A stretch of 64,000 nucleotides of DNA from Solea solea (Eukaryota > Chordata > Actinopteri > Pleuronectiformes > Soleidae): assembly GCF_958295425.1 (NCBI RefSeq), contig NC_081142.1, positions 22,762,469 to 22,826,468 on the forward strand. Reading direction: 5' to 3'. Each line of letters opens with the position of its first letter. Position 1 is the stretch's first letter. Both the position numbers and the translations under genes were made by a program. The notes under the pieces were generated by a model. It was given only the letters and a program-made list of their open reading frames with translations, made no database searches and was not told the DNA's origin. Positions 49,111-60,555 of the stretch are shown here, in pieces.

Positions 49111-49571
49111 GACCTGTCCAACTGAAACTACATATAGGTCGTTTTTTCAACCCCTGAAAACTTACATATAGGTTGTTTTCTGAAACCGTGACTGTGGGTC
49201 GTTTTTTTATAACCCCTGAATGTGACGTAAAGGTATGTTTTTACTAGTATTTTCCAACTCGAATATGCACAGATGTTACTGAGGGTAGGGTTAGGGCAAA
49301 AAAGACAGGGTTAGGTAGTCAAAATAAAAAAAATATTAAAAAGGTGGTATAGTTAGGAATTGGACCATTGTCGACTGTGCTCCGGCGCAGTGCTCTCGCC
49401 ACTGAGCCGACTGCCGGTGCGGACATCAGCGAAGCCACTAGATACCACGTCTAAGGCGGAAGTGGTTGCTGTTATGTATACAACCGCTAGGGGCGCTGGT
49501 TTTGAAAATGTAAACATAGGTCGTAATTCCTGCATACGACCTATATGTACGTTTCATTGGAGGACAGTCTG
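49111..49571. mobile_element. Mutator-like MITE candidate with 9-bp target duplication
   Basis: The left end is GACCTGTCCAACTGAAACTA then CATATAGGTCG. The right end, reverse-complemented, is GACTGTCCTCCAATGAAACG then TACATATAGGTCG. AGCAGACAC flanks both sides exactly (49102-49110 and 49572-49580). A 9-bp duplication is typical of Mutator-like elements. Internal half-copies of ACATATAGG and GGTCGTTTTTT recur. No transposase is present, so it would depend on one encoded elsewhere. Confidence 0.65.
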
Positions 49572-49639
49572 AGCAGACACCTGTTTCTGTTTGAGGGGAA
49601 ACTGTGAGTGTATGAGTGAGTGAGAGACAGGGCTGTAGG

Positions 49640-49925
49640 TTCTGCCCCCTGATGGCAATTCAAGAGAATTGTTCGGTTTTGATTCTTGTGTCGGATGTCG
49701 TGCTCGTGACTCTTCAGTTCGGTGATGACACTCTCTGACCAATCAATGACCGGCAGTCTGTCGACGTCACATTTTTTCCATCGGCTCAGCTCGCTTGGAA
49801 CCTCGCCAGAGCAGGAAGTTAAAAAAGCTACCAGGTACCAGGTTCTGTCACTGATGGAAAAGCAAAAACATGCCATGCTGTGGTGAGTCGAGTCGTGCTG
49901 AGACCATGTCGTGGAAAAACGGCGT
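49640..49925 (-). repeat. TTTTCCAC-type MITE copy (minus orientation)
   Basis: The minus strand matches the 56710 copy over words such as GCTCAGCTC/GAGCTCAGC, CTCGTTGG-like GCTTGGAACCTCG, GACTGCCGG and the segment around TTGGTCAGAGAGTGTC, with GATTCTTGTGTCGG near one end. The two copies lie in opposite orientations about 7 kb apart. Confidence 0.5.
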
Positions 49926-50374
49926 ATGTTCATGATGCTTTTACCTCTGCAGTGTTTTCTCTGATGATTGGTGATTGAACAACACTCTTACTGTTCAATC
50001 CTCAGTCTCACGTGACTTATCAAGATTGGCTGAGGTTCAGTAAAGCTCTTCTGCTGATTGTTCCTCAGGAACATCCCAGCTCCTTACCTCACCTCTCTCC
50101 ACACACACACACACACACACACCATCAACTGCAGCTCCTAAGCCAAAAACACCAGATTAAAAACCCTTTTATGGGCTGCAGAAGCTCCTTCTACGGGCCG
50201 ATCACTGCTGGAGCCTGACACTGTCACCCTCCGCTGACCAGCGTCTCCTCTCGGCTCAACGGGACGGTGGTGGTGGTGGAGTGGCGTGACAGAGAAGCAA
50301 CAGTGCAGGAGACGGCAGCTCAAAGAGGCAGCGAGGAGTGACTTTTATTCTCCACAAACCTGCAGCTCAGTGAG

Positions 50375-50398
50375 CTGCTGCTGCTGCTGCTGCTGCTG
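50375..50398. repeat. (CTG)8 trinucleotide repeat
   Basis: Eight uninterrupted CTG units between CAGTGAG and CACAGG. No coding frame is supported here. Confidence 0.95.
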
Positions 50399-50880
50399 CA
50401 CAGGAGGAACCACCTGCGACCACACAGAGAAAAAAATATAACTGACCACAAAAAGCTGGAAAATTCAACTTTCACTAGTGTGTCGAGTAAAAGAAGCCAG
50501 GGCCACATCTCTAATTCATCTCCATCTAAATCATCATTCATTCATTGTCCAAAGTCCACTCATTCATCCACTTCATACACGTCTCATTTGGATCGTGATT
50601 ACACCTGAACTTCAAGGTTCAGGGCATCTTATAATGATGCACACAAGGTAATCTGGTTTACAGCTAAAGTCACACATCAATAAATACAGCCGTAAAATTA
50701 ACACTGAATCAGGAATAAATGACTCTTTAAACCTATTTGTTCTACATTGATTATATCCGTGTCGTAAGTAAGTCGTAAGACGGCCTGATACAGGTTGTTT
50801 GGGGCTGTTCCAGCAAAGTGACTCATATCACTCTCCATGCATGTCAGGGTGTTGAGTGACCACCATGACTTACAGAGGGG

Positions 50881-51020
50881 GTGGGGTAGCTCCGTGGTTA
50901 AGACCGGTACCCTGGGTGCAAAAGACATCATGGTCGCAAGTTCAACTCCACCCATGGCAGGTTGTACTCAATTCCCTTTGGATAAAAGCGTCTTCTAAAT
51001 GACATTGTAATGTAATGTAA
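50881..51020 (+). mobile_element. tRNA-derived SINE, second copy
   Basis: A-box region GTAGCTCCGTGGTTAAGACC and B-box region GGTCGCAAGTTCAACTCCA are followed by GGATAAAAGCGTCTTCTAAA and the tail ATTGTAATGTAATG. It is the same family as 17390-17511, but keeps the TGGATAAAAGCGTCT tail module that the other copy has lost. Confidence 0.8.
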
Positions 51021-51164
51021 AAATAGAGGCCACCAATCAGAGTATACAAAATGTAGACCACACCCTGAAAGCTTCATGTCAGTGAAATCAGTATTCGGTA
51101 CTTCCTGTTTAGCTTAAAGAGAAGATAAAAAGCATAAGGTCGGAAGCCTGCAAACAGACTTTTG

Positions 51165-51311
51165 GCCAGTATCACTGGATGTGCACCCCTACCCAGCTGG
51201 GGTCAGTTGGGTTCCTTGCTCAGGGGTACCCCAGACCTTGACCTGGGACTTGAACTGTCAACCCTCCGGTTACAAGCAAACTTCCCTTTCCACTTGACCA
51301 TGGGCTGCCCT
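51165..51311 (-). mobile_element. tRNA-derived SINE of a second family
   Basis: On the minus strand it reads GGCAGCCCATGGTCAAGTGG (A-box-like), then GGAGGGTTGACAGTTCAAGT (B-box-like), then CCCCTGAGCAAGGAACCCAA. It lies next to the plus-strand SINE at 50881 in the opposite orientation. Confidence 0.65.
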
Positions 51312-53124
51312 CAAAGTAAAAATATAAAAGTGTAAATGAATAATCCGAGCAGAGACTGTACAGCCTTCGTCATCTCATCACTTGGGCCTGATTAAAACAA
51401 GAATAACACATTGTCATAAAAAACCTTTTATCTTCAGTAATGTCCACCTGCCTGACCTCAGTGTGTCGTCTGAGCAGGTGGCTGCTGCCGCTGCTGCTGC
51501 TGTTTGAGCAGCAGTGCAGACTGAGAATGAGACTCCCTGCTGGGGATCAGCTCAGGAATGGTTTTCCTGGAGAGCAGAAGCTTGTTCTTCAGCAGCCAGG
51601 ACTGTGGGTGGTTAACTGTCTGTGGATTATCTGTCCGTCACCTCACTCTTCACATTCGCAGAATGCAGAGTAGATCACCGGGGTAGAGACAGAGCAGGCA
51701 GGTCGGGGACAGGCAGGGTCGGTACTGGGGAACCAATCTGAAAAACGCGGGACAGACTAGTACTGGCAACATAGAACAATCTGGCAGTGAGCGCATGGTT
51801 GAGAGGAGTATATATAGTGGGCTGATTAGTGATCAGGTGCAGCTGCTGTGAACAGGTGAGTGGAGTTGAGCTGATGAGGAGGGAGTGGCTGATGAGGAGG
51901 GAGTGGCTGGAAGGTGATGAGAAGGAGGGGCTGGTGAGCTGGGGTGAAATGAAATGATTGAGAGAGAAGATCATGACATTGATCCAGTTTTATCCTGATC
52001 CTGTACTTATTCATAACTTCAGCTCAAACATGCAAACCTTTGCACTAGCCAGTTGCATTCAAAATTCTTACTACATTATATATCCTTATTCCTTGTGTAA
52101 ATGTGGTGTATGTCCTTACATTTGTGCACTTATGGTAATATTATATTTTAGTGTAATATGTTTTTCCATTGTATTTTATGTTCTATTTTTCTTTACACAT
52201 ATTTATTTTTATCTCATATCTTCTATTTCTTTCTAGCTAGCAAGCTTGCGGTCTTTAAAATAGCTAACCGTCTCTAGCTAACTAGCAGTCTTTCCGTCTA
52301 ACTAGCTAGCTGTCTTTCTATCTAGCTAACTAGTAGTCTTTCTATCCAAATAATCTATCAATGCTCAACACTCATCTTTACTGGAAAAACTCTTAGGGCT
52401 GGACAATATGACCAAAAACAATCCATAAACAAACCCTCTGCTTCTTATGATCTTTTTCATTGTCGTAGACCGTAACAGACTTCCATCTGTCTCTGTGCTG
52501 TTTCTTTATATTTTATCGCCCACTTGTGGCTCCACAGCCACATGAAGGTGCACCGCACTTATTTCCCCTTGGGCTTTTCTGAGGTATTTTTTGAAGCAGC
52601 CGTGCCTGTTGCGACGCGTCCGTGTGTGTGATCAGAGCCCGGTGAAATTAAAGCTAATCAAATGTGGAGAAAGAGGACAAGTCGGAGCTTTTATAAGCGA
52701 GAGCGGAGATTTTTTGTATGTGTGTGTACAATTTCAAGTATTTTCATCGTCGTAAACAAACGGTCGGATTAGACTGCAGGTGAGACGGTAGCTGCTCAGG
52801 TGGAGGAGGAGGGGCCGCGCTACGTGATTCATGCTGACATGATGAGTGGATAATTACATTAAAAACCTCACCTCGGGCACATTTAGATTCTTAAGAACAT
52901 AGTTTCTAACAACACAGTTTTCCTGCCCGGCAGACTCACAAATTCATGTTTAATGAGCCGTTCCTTCCACTTTCATGAGTCCATAGTATAGCATGATATT
53001 ATGTACAGTATAATATTCTGTCTATGTTCTTTCTCCTCGCTGGCAGCTGTGCCTCATCCACACACACTGTGTTTAAAGGAAGAGGACCATGTTTTCATAA
53101 TATATATGAATGATATGAAGTGGT

Positions 53125-53165
53125 GGGCCACATGTAATAACTGGGGGGCCACACTTCTGCCCTAG
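53125..53165. repeat. short GGGGGGCCAC repeat remnant
   Basis: It contains GGTGGGCCACATGTAATAAC and TGGGGGGCCACACTTCTG, words shared with the 46523 and 18765 families. Confidence 0.3.
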
Positions 53166-53194
53166 ATGAAGCAACCCAATTAACTGCATAACAA

Positions 53195-53200
53195 TCTATC

Positions 53201-53239
<39 letters not shown>

Positions 53240-53271
53240 ATCTATTTATCTATCTATCTATCTATCTATCT
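53195..53271. repeat. (TATC)n microsatellite
   Basis: ATCT tetranucleotide run with two interruptions (ATCATCT and ATTTATC). Confidence 0.95.
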
Positions 53272-54239
53272 CAATTTTAGTTTGCGTTATTGTCGTTAAC
53301 TCTAATAACCTCGGCCTGCACCTGATTATTCCCACATAAATCTGGACCTAACACGGAGCACTTCATCAGCGGGGCCTCTACGCCTCCACTTCCCAAAGGA
53401 TATCATTAACTTCTCCCTGCCATGGCTGAAATGATTTTTTTATTTCAATACCGATTTAAAGTCACTTTAGTGCCTGTCAGTTTGATGTATTCTCAGCTGT
53501 TTTGCGCGTCAGATGCACAAACAGTGTGTTGTTGTGCGGCTTGAGTGATGTGGAGGAAATGAGGGGGCCGCAGTCTGACCTCGCGTCCGTGTCGTTTCGT
53601 GTAAATCCTGCTCCTGCAGCCGCTGCTGACTGTACATCGCGACTGCAGGAGACACAGAGACGCAGCGCTGCCAAAACCTCACATGCATCTTCAGTCAGGG
53701 CCAATTACAACTGGCAGCTGATGTTAAGAGTGCGGGCAGGCACAGACACAAGCATCCTGCACTGAATGTACCACACTCCCCTGCAATCAGCGCCCGCCCC
53801 AGGGGTCAGGGCCCGCCGCTGCCTCCTGCCTCACCTTCCACGATCTCAGCCTGCAGCCCCTGATATCCACCGGGCTCACAAAAGACTCTGAAGGACCTGA
53901 TCCCTTAATGACTTCACTTTGTTCAAAAGTGACCTTTTGGCACTGACTCCACCGGCCCCCTGGGGTCCAGACTGAGTGCGGGGCTTGACACAGGGGTCAC
54001 CGGTGTACTGGGTGGTCACACATGCTTCTGACCAGTGTCCAGTGCTGAGTGGCAACATACAGGCTGTAGAGTGCATCTCCAAACACATATTTCTTCCTCT
54101 CACGGTGGTTGTCACTTTTATCTGTAGTTAGTAAATATGATCAGATTAGGATCAGAATCTGATCGTCCTGAACAAACTACTCACATTATATATTGGATTG
54201 TAAGTGATCAGATCTGATCTGTGTGTGTGTGTGTGTGTG

Positions 54240-54350
54240 TGCCATATTGACATTGTCGAGTCTCGTCTTCCACATGGATTTGGACAGTAACAGGCCAGGC
54301 CACGCCCCATGGGAAAACAAGTAGTCTAAACAAAATGGACGACAGAAATC
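54240..54350 (+). repeat. dispersed repeat end, pairs with 59160-59275 in reverse
   Basis: It contains CATATTGACATTGTCGAG, TTCCACATGGATTTGGACAG, CAGGCCACGCCC and GACGACAGAAATCTG. The same words appear in the same order on the minus strand at 59275-59160, so the two are inverted copies about 5 kb apart. Confidence 0.5.
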
Positions 54351-55157
54351 TGTGCCCGTCCCAAAATGGGCGAGTGGAGCTGAAGTTTCAGCTGGAGTTT
54401 CTTCTGATTGCAAGAAAACGGAGGAGACTGATGAGTTCTGCCGCCTCCTGTGCCGCCATGACAGCGATGTCTGGTGGGAGCACATGGAGACGTTTGACGA
54501 TGCCAGGCACATCATCTCCTTGTCTGCCCACCATTTTAACGCGCCTCCAATTCACTTCCGTCTCTCTACGTCTTGTCGTCGTCGTTGGATTTGTGCTGCG
54601 AGTGACGCAGAAGGCACTCTGAAATCCTTTGTGTGGTTTGAATCGGCGTTGGAAAAATCGTATCTTCTGCAATTTAAACAAGGCCCAACTAACATGTCAC
54701 GTTCAAAGCCACTGAAATCACCTCGTCCTCCTCTTTGTGATGCTCAGTTTGAACTTCACCGACTTCAGCCTTCACTATGTCCACATGTCTAAATGCACTG
54801 AGCTGCTGTCATGTGATTGGCTGATTAGATTAACGATAAGTTAACGGGCGGAGCTAATGAAGTTGCCGACAAGTAGATGAGAAGTTATGAGTTATGGATC
54901 ACCTGAAACACCTGGATCCGTGAGTTTCACTCTCTCTCTTCAGACTTTGTGACTATGTGACCTCCTGCTGACCCCTGTGCTCTCGATGCTTCATCTGTCA
55001 CTAACGTGAAGTCACGTCCACTAATGTGTTACATATTCCATGTTTTTATGAAGAGCTGAAGTTTCCCTCAGAGCGGCGCTGCGGTGTTTCAGAGTGATTT
55101 ATACTCACACTGGGAGTTCAGACGTATAGAAAACATCTGCTTCCACATCTGCACCTA

Positions 55158-55161
<4 letters not shown>

Positions 55162-55192
<31 letters not shown>
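55162..55192. repeat. (GT)n microsatellite
   Basis: Uninterrupted GT run; it also creates a false His-Thr reading frame on the minus strand. Confidence 0.95.
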
Positions 55193-55193
<1 letters not shown>

Positions 55194-56709
55194 CAGATAG
55201 AGTCATTTAGCAGTAAACCTCCTTTAATGATCTTCTCGTCTGTCACAGTTGCAGAAATGCAGAAAACAGATCCGGGATGATAAGGAGACGTGGAAACGAC
55301 CATGACATCACCAAATAACACTGCTGCTGTGAAGATCTCTAACCAGATTTTCATTGAAATCTTACACAAATTTGACCAAATATTGAAGAAGAATTCTTGT
55401 TAAAAGAACATTTTATGTGCTTCCTGACTCACAAATTAAATGAAAACACCCTAATGTGCAGTATATGAAGATGGCAGAGGTGGAGGACTGGAGTCTACAG
55501 ATTACCTGACTGAATCACCTCTTACAGTACAGTGTAGAGGGATCTTAACGTCTTAAAGGCTCATGTTACTCCTCGACTACTCCGTTCATCAAAGGATTGT
55601 CGTCTGGCGGTGCCAACGCTCCCGCACGAGACAATCCAGACTCTTTTTGTGCCGAGCGTCACTGTCTATATTTCATAAACTCTTGAAGACCCAACTCTTC
55701 CAAGAGCATCTTCTGTCCTAGCACTGACCTCACCTCCTCCCCTGCACTCTCACCCTCAGTCATTCCACTGTTCTATCTAGAGAAGTTATTTCCAAGACTT
55801 CTTCTATGTAGCTTATTCCTCTTTTGTAAGTCACTTTGGAAACTGTAGGGGGCGCTCTGTAGAGAAAAAGGCTTTTTTTCGATGAAATATCACGGGTGTA
55901 AATACAGTAAACTCTGAGCTCGTCCGTCCTGCAACTCTGCTCCCAACAGGTGCATATTTAGAAAGTGGACACAAGGAGCAGGTGGACACTATTAAAAGAG
56001 GATCCTTGACCCGACATGTTCTCACGCTGTGTGTGTGTGTGTGTGGGTTCACAGGGTGAGTGCACGCAAACAGAAGCTCCTCACTTCTCTGTAGGTGGCC
56101 TTGCTATGACAGCATGAGCCCGGTGAGGCCAGAGAGACAGCGCTCCACATACCAGCTCCTGTGACCGTCCCCGGCTCCGGCTACAGACGAGGTTTTCATC
56201 TCCGAGCGCTTCCTTTTCATGCGTGGAACCCGAGCCCCAGCCCGGCCCCCGTCATCCCACTCCGTTATTTTGTTTTAATTAATCCTGGGGCTGGAGGCTG
56301 CACAGACTCGGGTTGCACTGTCCTTCATTACCACTGACAGTGTGTCCACTCTCAGAGGCTTCACATCAGGAGGAACCAAACATTTCCTTCTGCCATCGCT
56401 CACAAAAACATTCACCTCAGAGGTCAAACCTCAGTGTCACACTTACGTGAACCGAAGAGGAAGCTTTGATTCTAACTGGTTCCTCTGAAGTGTTCTTGTT
56501 TCATTCATAAAAAAGTCTTCTTTAAACATTGAATCATTTGTGGCTACCAGTTCACATCCCAGTTAAGGCCTTTCTGTGTGGAGATTGCATGTTGTATCTC
56601 CGTGTGTACGTGGGCTTTCTCTGGGTTCTCTGAGTTCCTACCACCGTCCAAAAACATGCAGAGTTTAAGTGGACACTCTAGGTGTGAGTGTGAATGGATG
56701 TCCATCATC

Positions 56710-57085
56710 ATTTGGCTCTTTTCCACTGCACGGTTCCAGCACGACTCGGCTCCACGCGGCTCGTACCTGCTCTGACGAGGTTCCAAGCGAGCTCAGCCGA
56801 CGCTCAAATGTGACGTCAACAGACTGCCGGCCACTGATTGGTCAGAGAGTGTCGTCATGAGCGCGACGTCCGACACAAGAATCAAAACCATGCTGAACTG
56901 TAGATTAAAGAAGAAAATCTTGAAAAAATTATCTCCAACATTTAGCAAAGGAAATGTCAATATTTAACAGAGGAGTCTGGTGTATTTAGAGAAGCCGGAG
57001 ATCAATTGCGAACTCAATCGCGACCACGTTCAATGGTATTTCAGTACTGAACTAGAACTGTATCATGGAAAAGCACCAATAGATT
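56710..57085 (+). repeat. TTTTCCAC-type MITE copy (plus orientation)
   Basis: It begins CTTTTCCACTGCACGGTTCC and ends AGAACTGTATCATGGAAAAG, giving short imperfect inverted ends (CTTTTCCA / TGGAAAAG). The interior carries AAGCGAGCTCAGCCGACGC, GACTGCCGGCCACTGATTGG and GACACAAGAATCAAAACC. It is the reverse-orientation partner of 49640-49925. Confidence 0.5.
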
Positions 57086-57604
57086 TTATGTTTCAGAGTG
57101 TTGGCACAAGTTTTACTCAGCACTCAATGACCCATGACCCCTTTTCAGGTCCCTGACACCGTCTCCTCTCTCTCTCTACCACGACTCTCACCATGACTCG
57201 GGCCCTCGTTGGCAGAATAATCGCACATTTGCAGTCATCTGTGCTCACACAGAGCAGATTTCACTGCTCCATCACTACTGGCGCGAGTTTCCCTCTCAGA
57301 GCTGTCGCCTCCGTCTCGTCCTCGCCTCGTCCTCTGAGCCCCTGTAGCAAGAAAGAGTCGATCATTAAAGCTGCATGTCGGCTCATGTTACGACGCGTAT
57401 GCTGTGAAAATAAACGGTGTTGTCGGAGCCGCAGCCGCCGTACACACAGCCGTGACCCCGTGTGCCAACATTCTTCTCACGTTACTCACTCGTGTGGATG
57501 TTACGCTCACATAGTTTCATCGTCGCTCACCTGCACCGGGAACAACATTCTGGCAGGAATTGTAGATCATAAACTTTTGTTGGGAGCCACATTTAGAACA
57601 GATT

Positions 57605-57937
57605 TCAGATTTTAGCCGTTACAGAATGTTAATAAATGTTTGTTTTTTCATGATTGACAGAATTGACTGTAATAATGGCTATACATTACAATTTGACCGG
57701 TTAAGTTTATGCATGAATGGAATAAACCAGAATTGCAGCAATGATGATATTCACTAAAACAAAATAAAAAGTCACACAATAATCCTTCTTTTCCATTTCC
57801 AAATACTAATGTATAGCCATTATTACAGAGAACAGAGATATTGTTTGTATCTCATTTTATTTCAGGTATTTACTATAATTTCTGTCGATTATGAAAAAAA
57901 CTAACATTTATTAACATTCTGTAACGGCTGAAATCTG
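57605..57937. mobile_element. foldback (palindromic) element, 333 bp
   Basis: The outer left arm TCAGATTTTAGCCGTTACAG continues AATGTTAATAAATG and pairs with the right arm CATTTATTAACATTCTGTAA then CGGCTGAAATCTGA. An inner pair, GTAATAATGGCTATACATTA (57669-57688) and TAATGTATAGCCATTATTAC (57807-57826), is perfectly complementary over 20 bases. The transcript or single strand would fold into a long interrupted hairpin. Confidence 0.8.
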
Positions 57938-58279
57938 AGAACAAGGCGACATCACGTGGATTAGTTTTGGCGTAGAATTGTGTGCAGATATAATTCTTCT
58001 TTTCAACGCAAACAAAAAAACACCCATACATGTTCATGTATTCATTCATTCTCATGGATTCATTTTTAATGTAACAGCCCAACAATAAATACATAATTTG
58101 ATATGAATACTTTGGCTCAAGCGGGTGGCAGCAGCATCCAGACCATAATCACAGTCGCACGCACTCACACACATACACAGAGTGTATACACACAGACGGG
58201 ACGACAGTCAATGTTGATAAATCAAGTCTGACAGTCACACAGTCATGTGGGGAGACAGAGGGCGGGGCCTCTATCGACA

Positions 58280-58572
58280 GCATCAGCATAACGATGCGTT
58301 CCAGTTGTCGGAAATTGGAATTTCCGAGTTGAGGAGGAACGCCCCCCACCTCGAGTTGGAGTCACTACACCTTTGACGTAGGATTTGACACTGCTCATTT
58401 TTTACTGTTAAATAAACTTTTATTCACATAAAACTGTTCAATTTCTTTACCAGTGGACATTACTACGTACTTTTTTTGTTGTTGTTACATTAGTATAGCT
58501 AACAATAGTCCAGGATATGTTGTTTCCTCCAACGTCTGAGTTCCGATGTAACTGGAACGCGTCATAAGCACA
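58280..58572. repeat. possible MITE with GCGTTCCAGTT ends
   Basis: ATGCGTTCCAGTTGTCGGAA near 58293 is mirrored by TTCCGATGTAACTGGAACGC near 58541. The two are imperfect inverted repeats about 250 bases apart. No clear target duplication was found. Confidence 0.35.
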
Positions 58573-59159
58573 GCACAGTTGACCTTAGACCTGGACCCTG
58601 TTCTCCACATGTGGGTTAACTAATCCAGCTAATAATATGCTGTTAGCCGTTAGCTTAAGAGTCTAAACTAAACTCACTGTCTGGATTACTACGCTGCTCA
58701 GCTCAATGACAACAAAGAGACAGGAAGTCCACTTCCTGTGTGTGATCTGATTAGGCTGCACCCACAACATTTTATTTATAAAAAAAAATGATTTCCGATT
58801 TGCTCGCCTCGAGATGTTTGAAAACAATGCTGGTTCAGTTTTAATAAAAAAAAAAAAAGAGATTCTTTAACCCCTGTCAAACGGCGGCAGGTCAGAGGAC
58901 AGAGGTAAGCTGACGACAAGTCTCTGATCTGTCTTCTAAGATCTTGTTTAGTCTGCAGCCTAAATCAGATTTCTAAACATATCCAGATTTGATTTTTTTT
59001 TGTCAAATCTGAACAGATTTTTCCAAAGCTGATTTCAATCTGAATGTTTCACTCAGAGAGGATTTTCATGCGTCTTCTGTGTCACGACGACGACGACGTA
59101 GGTCCAGAGACACAGAAGTTAATTGGAGACACAGTGGAAGACAACTCCACGTAACCATG

Positions 59160-59275
59160 AGGGACAGAAGCAGGCAGATTTCCGTCGTCTTGTTTTTCCA
59201 GGGCGTGGCCTGTTGACTACAGAAATCCATGTGGAAAAGTAGCCTAGATAACGTCAATATGGACAGATCACTGAT
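59160..59275 (-). repeat. dispersed repeat end, reverse copy of 54240-54350
   Basis: On the minus strand it reads CCATATTGACGTTATCTAGG, TTTCCACATGGATTTCTG, CAACAGGCCACGCCC and GACGACGGAAATCTG. These match the copy at 54240-54350 in order. Confidence 0.5.
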
Positions 59276-60384
59276 CACAGTTGGTCAGGAAGATCAGCAG
59301 ATTCTGATCGGACATGCTTACAAATCTGATTTATGCTGCAGTCTGAACCAACAAGGCCTAAGGAATGTAGACGCGTGTCTTGGAACTGCCTCCAAATGTG
59401 GTTTTGATAACAGGATCCGTCAGAGACACATCAGAACACTTCGAACCTCAAAAGGTTGTGTTCACATGTGTGCAGATCACTCTCCGCAGACATCAGTTCA
59501 GCTCTGACAATTCTCATTAACACTTTGTGAAAATAAAGCAGAAAGCATCTGAGAATGTGGAGGAGGAGCCAGAGACTGATTTAAAAACAAACAAACAAAC
59601 AGCAGATCACAATTTTAAATGAGTTTTTCCCACTACAACAAAAAAAAAAACAACATTATAAAACACTTGTTTAATGATTGATATACTGTTTATAATAAGA
59701 CCTTTGGCATCATCATCATCGTCCCGTCACGGTTTGGGCCTGATCGTAGATTTACATCATTGACCCACACAAAACAAATGACTTGTCACTCAAAAGAGTG
59801 ACAAGTGACTTGCTATGACAACAGCTGCAGGTGAGGAAGGAACACAGAGTCCAGGTGTGATGGAGAGACGCCGCTGCGGTGGATGACGTACGTGACATCA
59901 CATTCTTGAACAAATATTCACAGCAAAGTCGTCCGTCCGTGCGTCCGTCCAGGTCTCAGTCAAGTGCCCCCTCCTGTCCACTAGACGTACGAGCAATGTT
60001 CAAACATTACCATAAAGATATAGTATATATGTATAGAGAGAAAGGAATTTGCAGCTTGCTCATGATTGGTCACACGCTTTGAGGCACCACTCTCTTCTAC
60101 TACGTTACACACTTTTAAAGTTTTTAAATTTAGTATTACCATAAAAATTCTTCTAAAAAGTAGTGGGTAACAAATGGAACGGTGTCATTTGTGTACATGT
60201 TACGTTTTAAATTTACGCCGCTGCTGCTGAGGAAGCTCCTAACCTGCAATCCCCACTACATCTTAAAGCAACACGATGTCACTTTTTTAACCTTAAAGGA
60301 CCAGTGTGTACGTATTTAGTGGCATCTAGGAATAGATATTTACTAAGTGTATATATGAGAAGCTATGGTGGCCTTCAGGTAACA

Positions 60385-60555
60385 TTATGGACATTTTTGA
60401 CACATAAAAACTGATTTATGGACATTTTTGACGAATAAAAACTGAATTACAGACATTTTAACTAGTAAAAACTGAATTATGGATATTTTGACTAGTAAAA
60501 ACTGAATTAAGGATATTTTGATGAATAAAAACTGAATTAGGGACATTTTTGACAT
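60385..60555 (+). repeat. AT-rich minisatellite, about 5.5 units of 30-32 bp
   Basis: The unit consensus is close to TATGGACATTTTTGAC then TAATAAAAACTGAAT. The block ends with GACATTTTTGACATGATTTG, an end it shares with the partial copy at 62610-62659. It lies between artn and st3gal3. Confidence 0.85.

Noticed and set aside
54335..54792. Overlapping plus-strand frames near 54.3-54.8 kb as a transposase gene
   Set aside because: They sit next to a dispersed repeat and could be a relic coding region, but I could not match any transposase motif with confidence.
57193..57615. 140-codon plus-strand frame starting MTRALVGRI in CpG-rich DNA
   Set aside because: It has no recognisable domain, a Ser/Arg/Cys-rich composition typical of random GC-rich DNA, and its end runs into the foldback element. 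I do not call it a gene.
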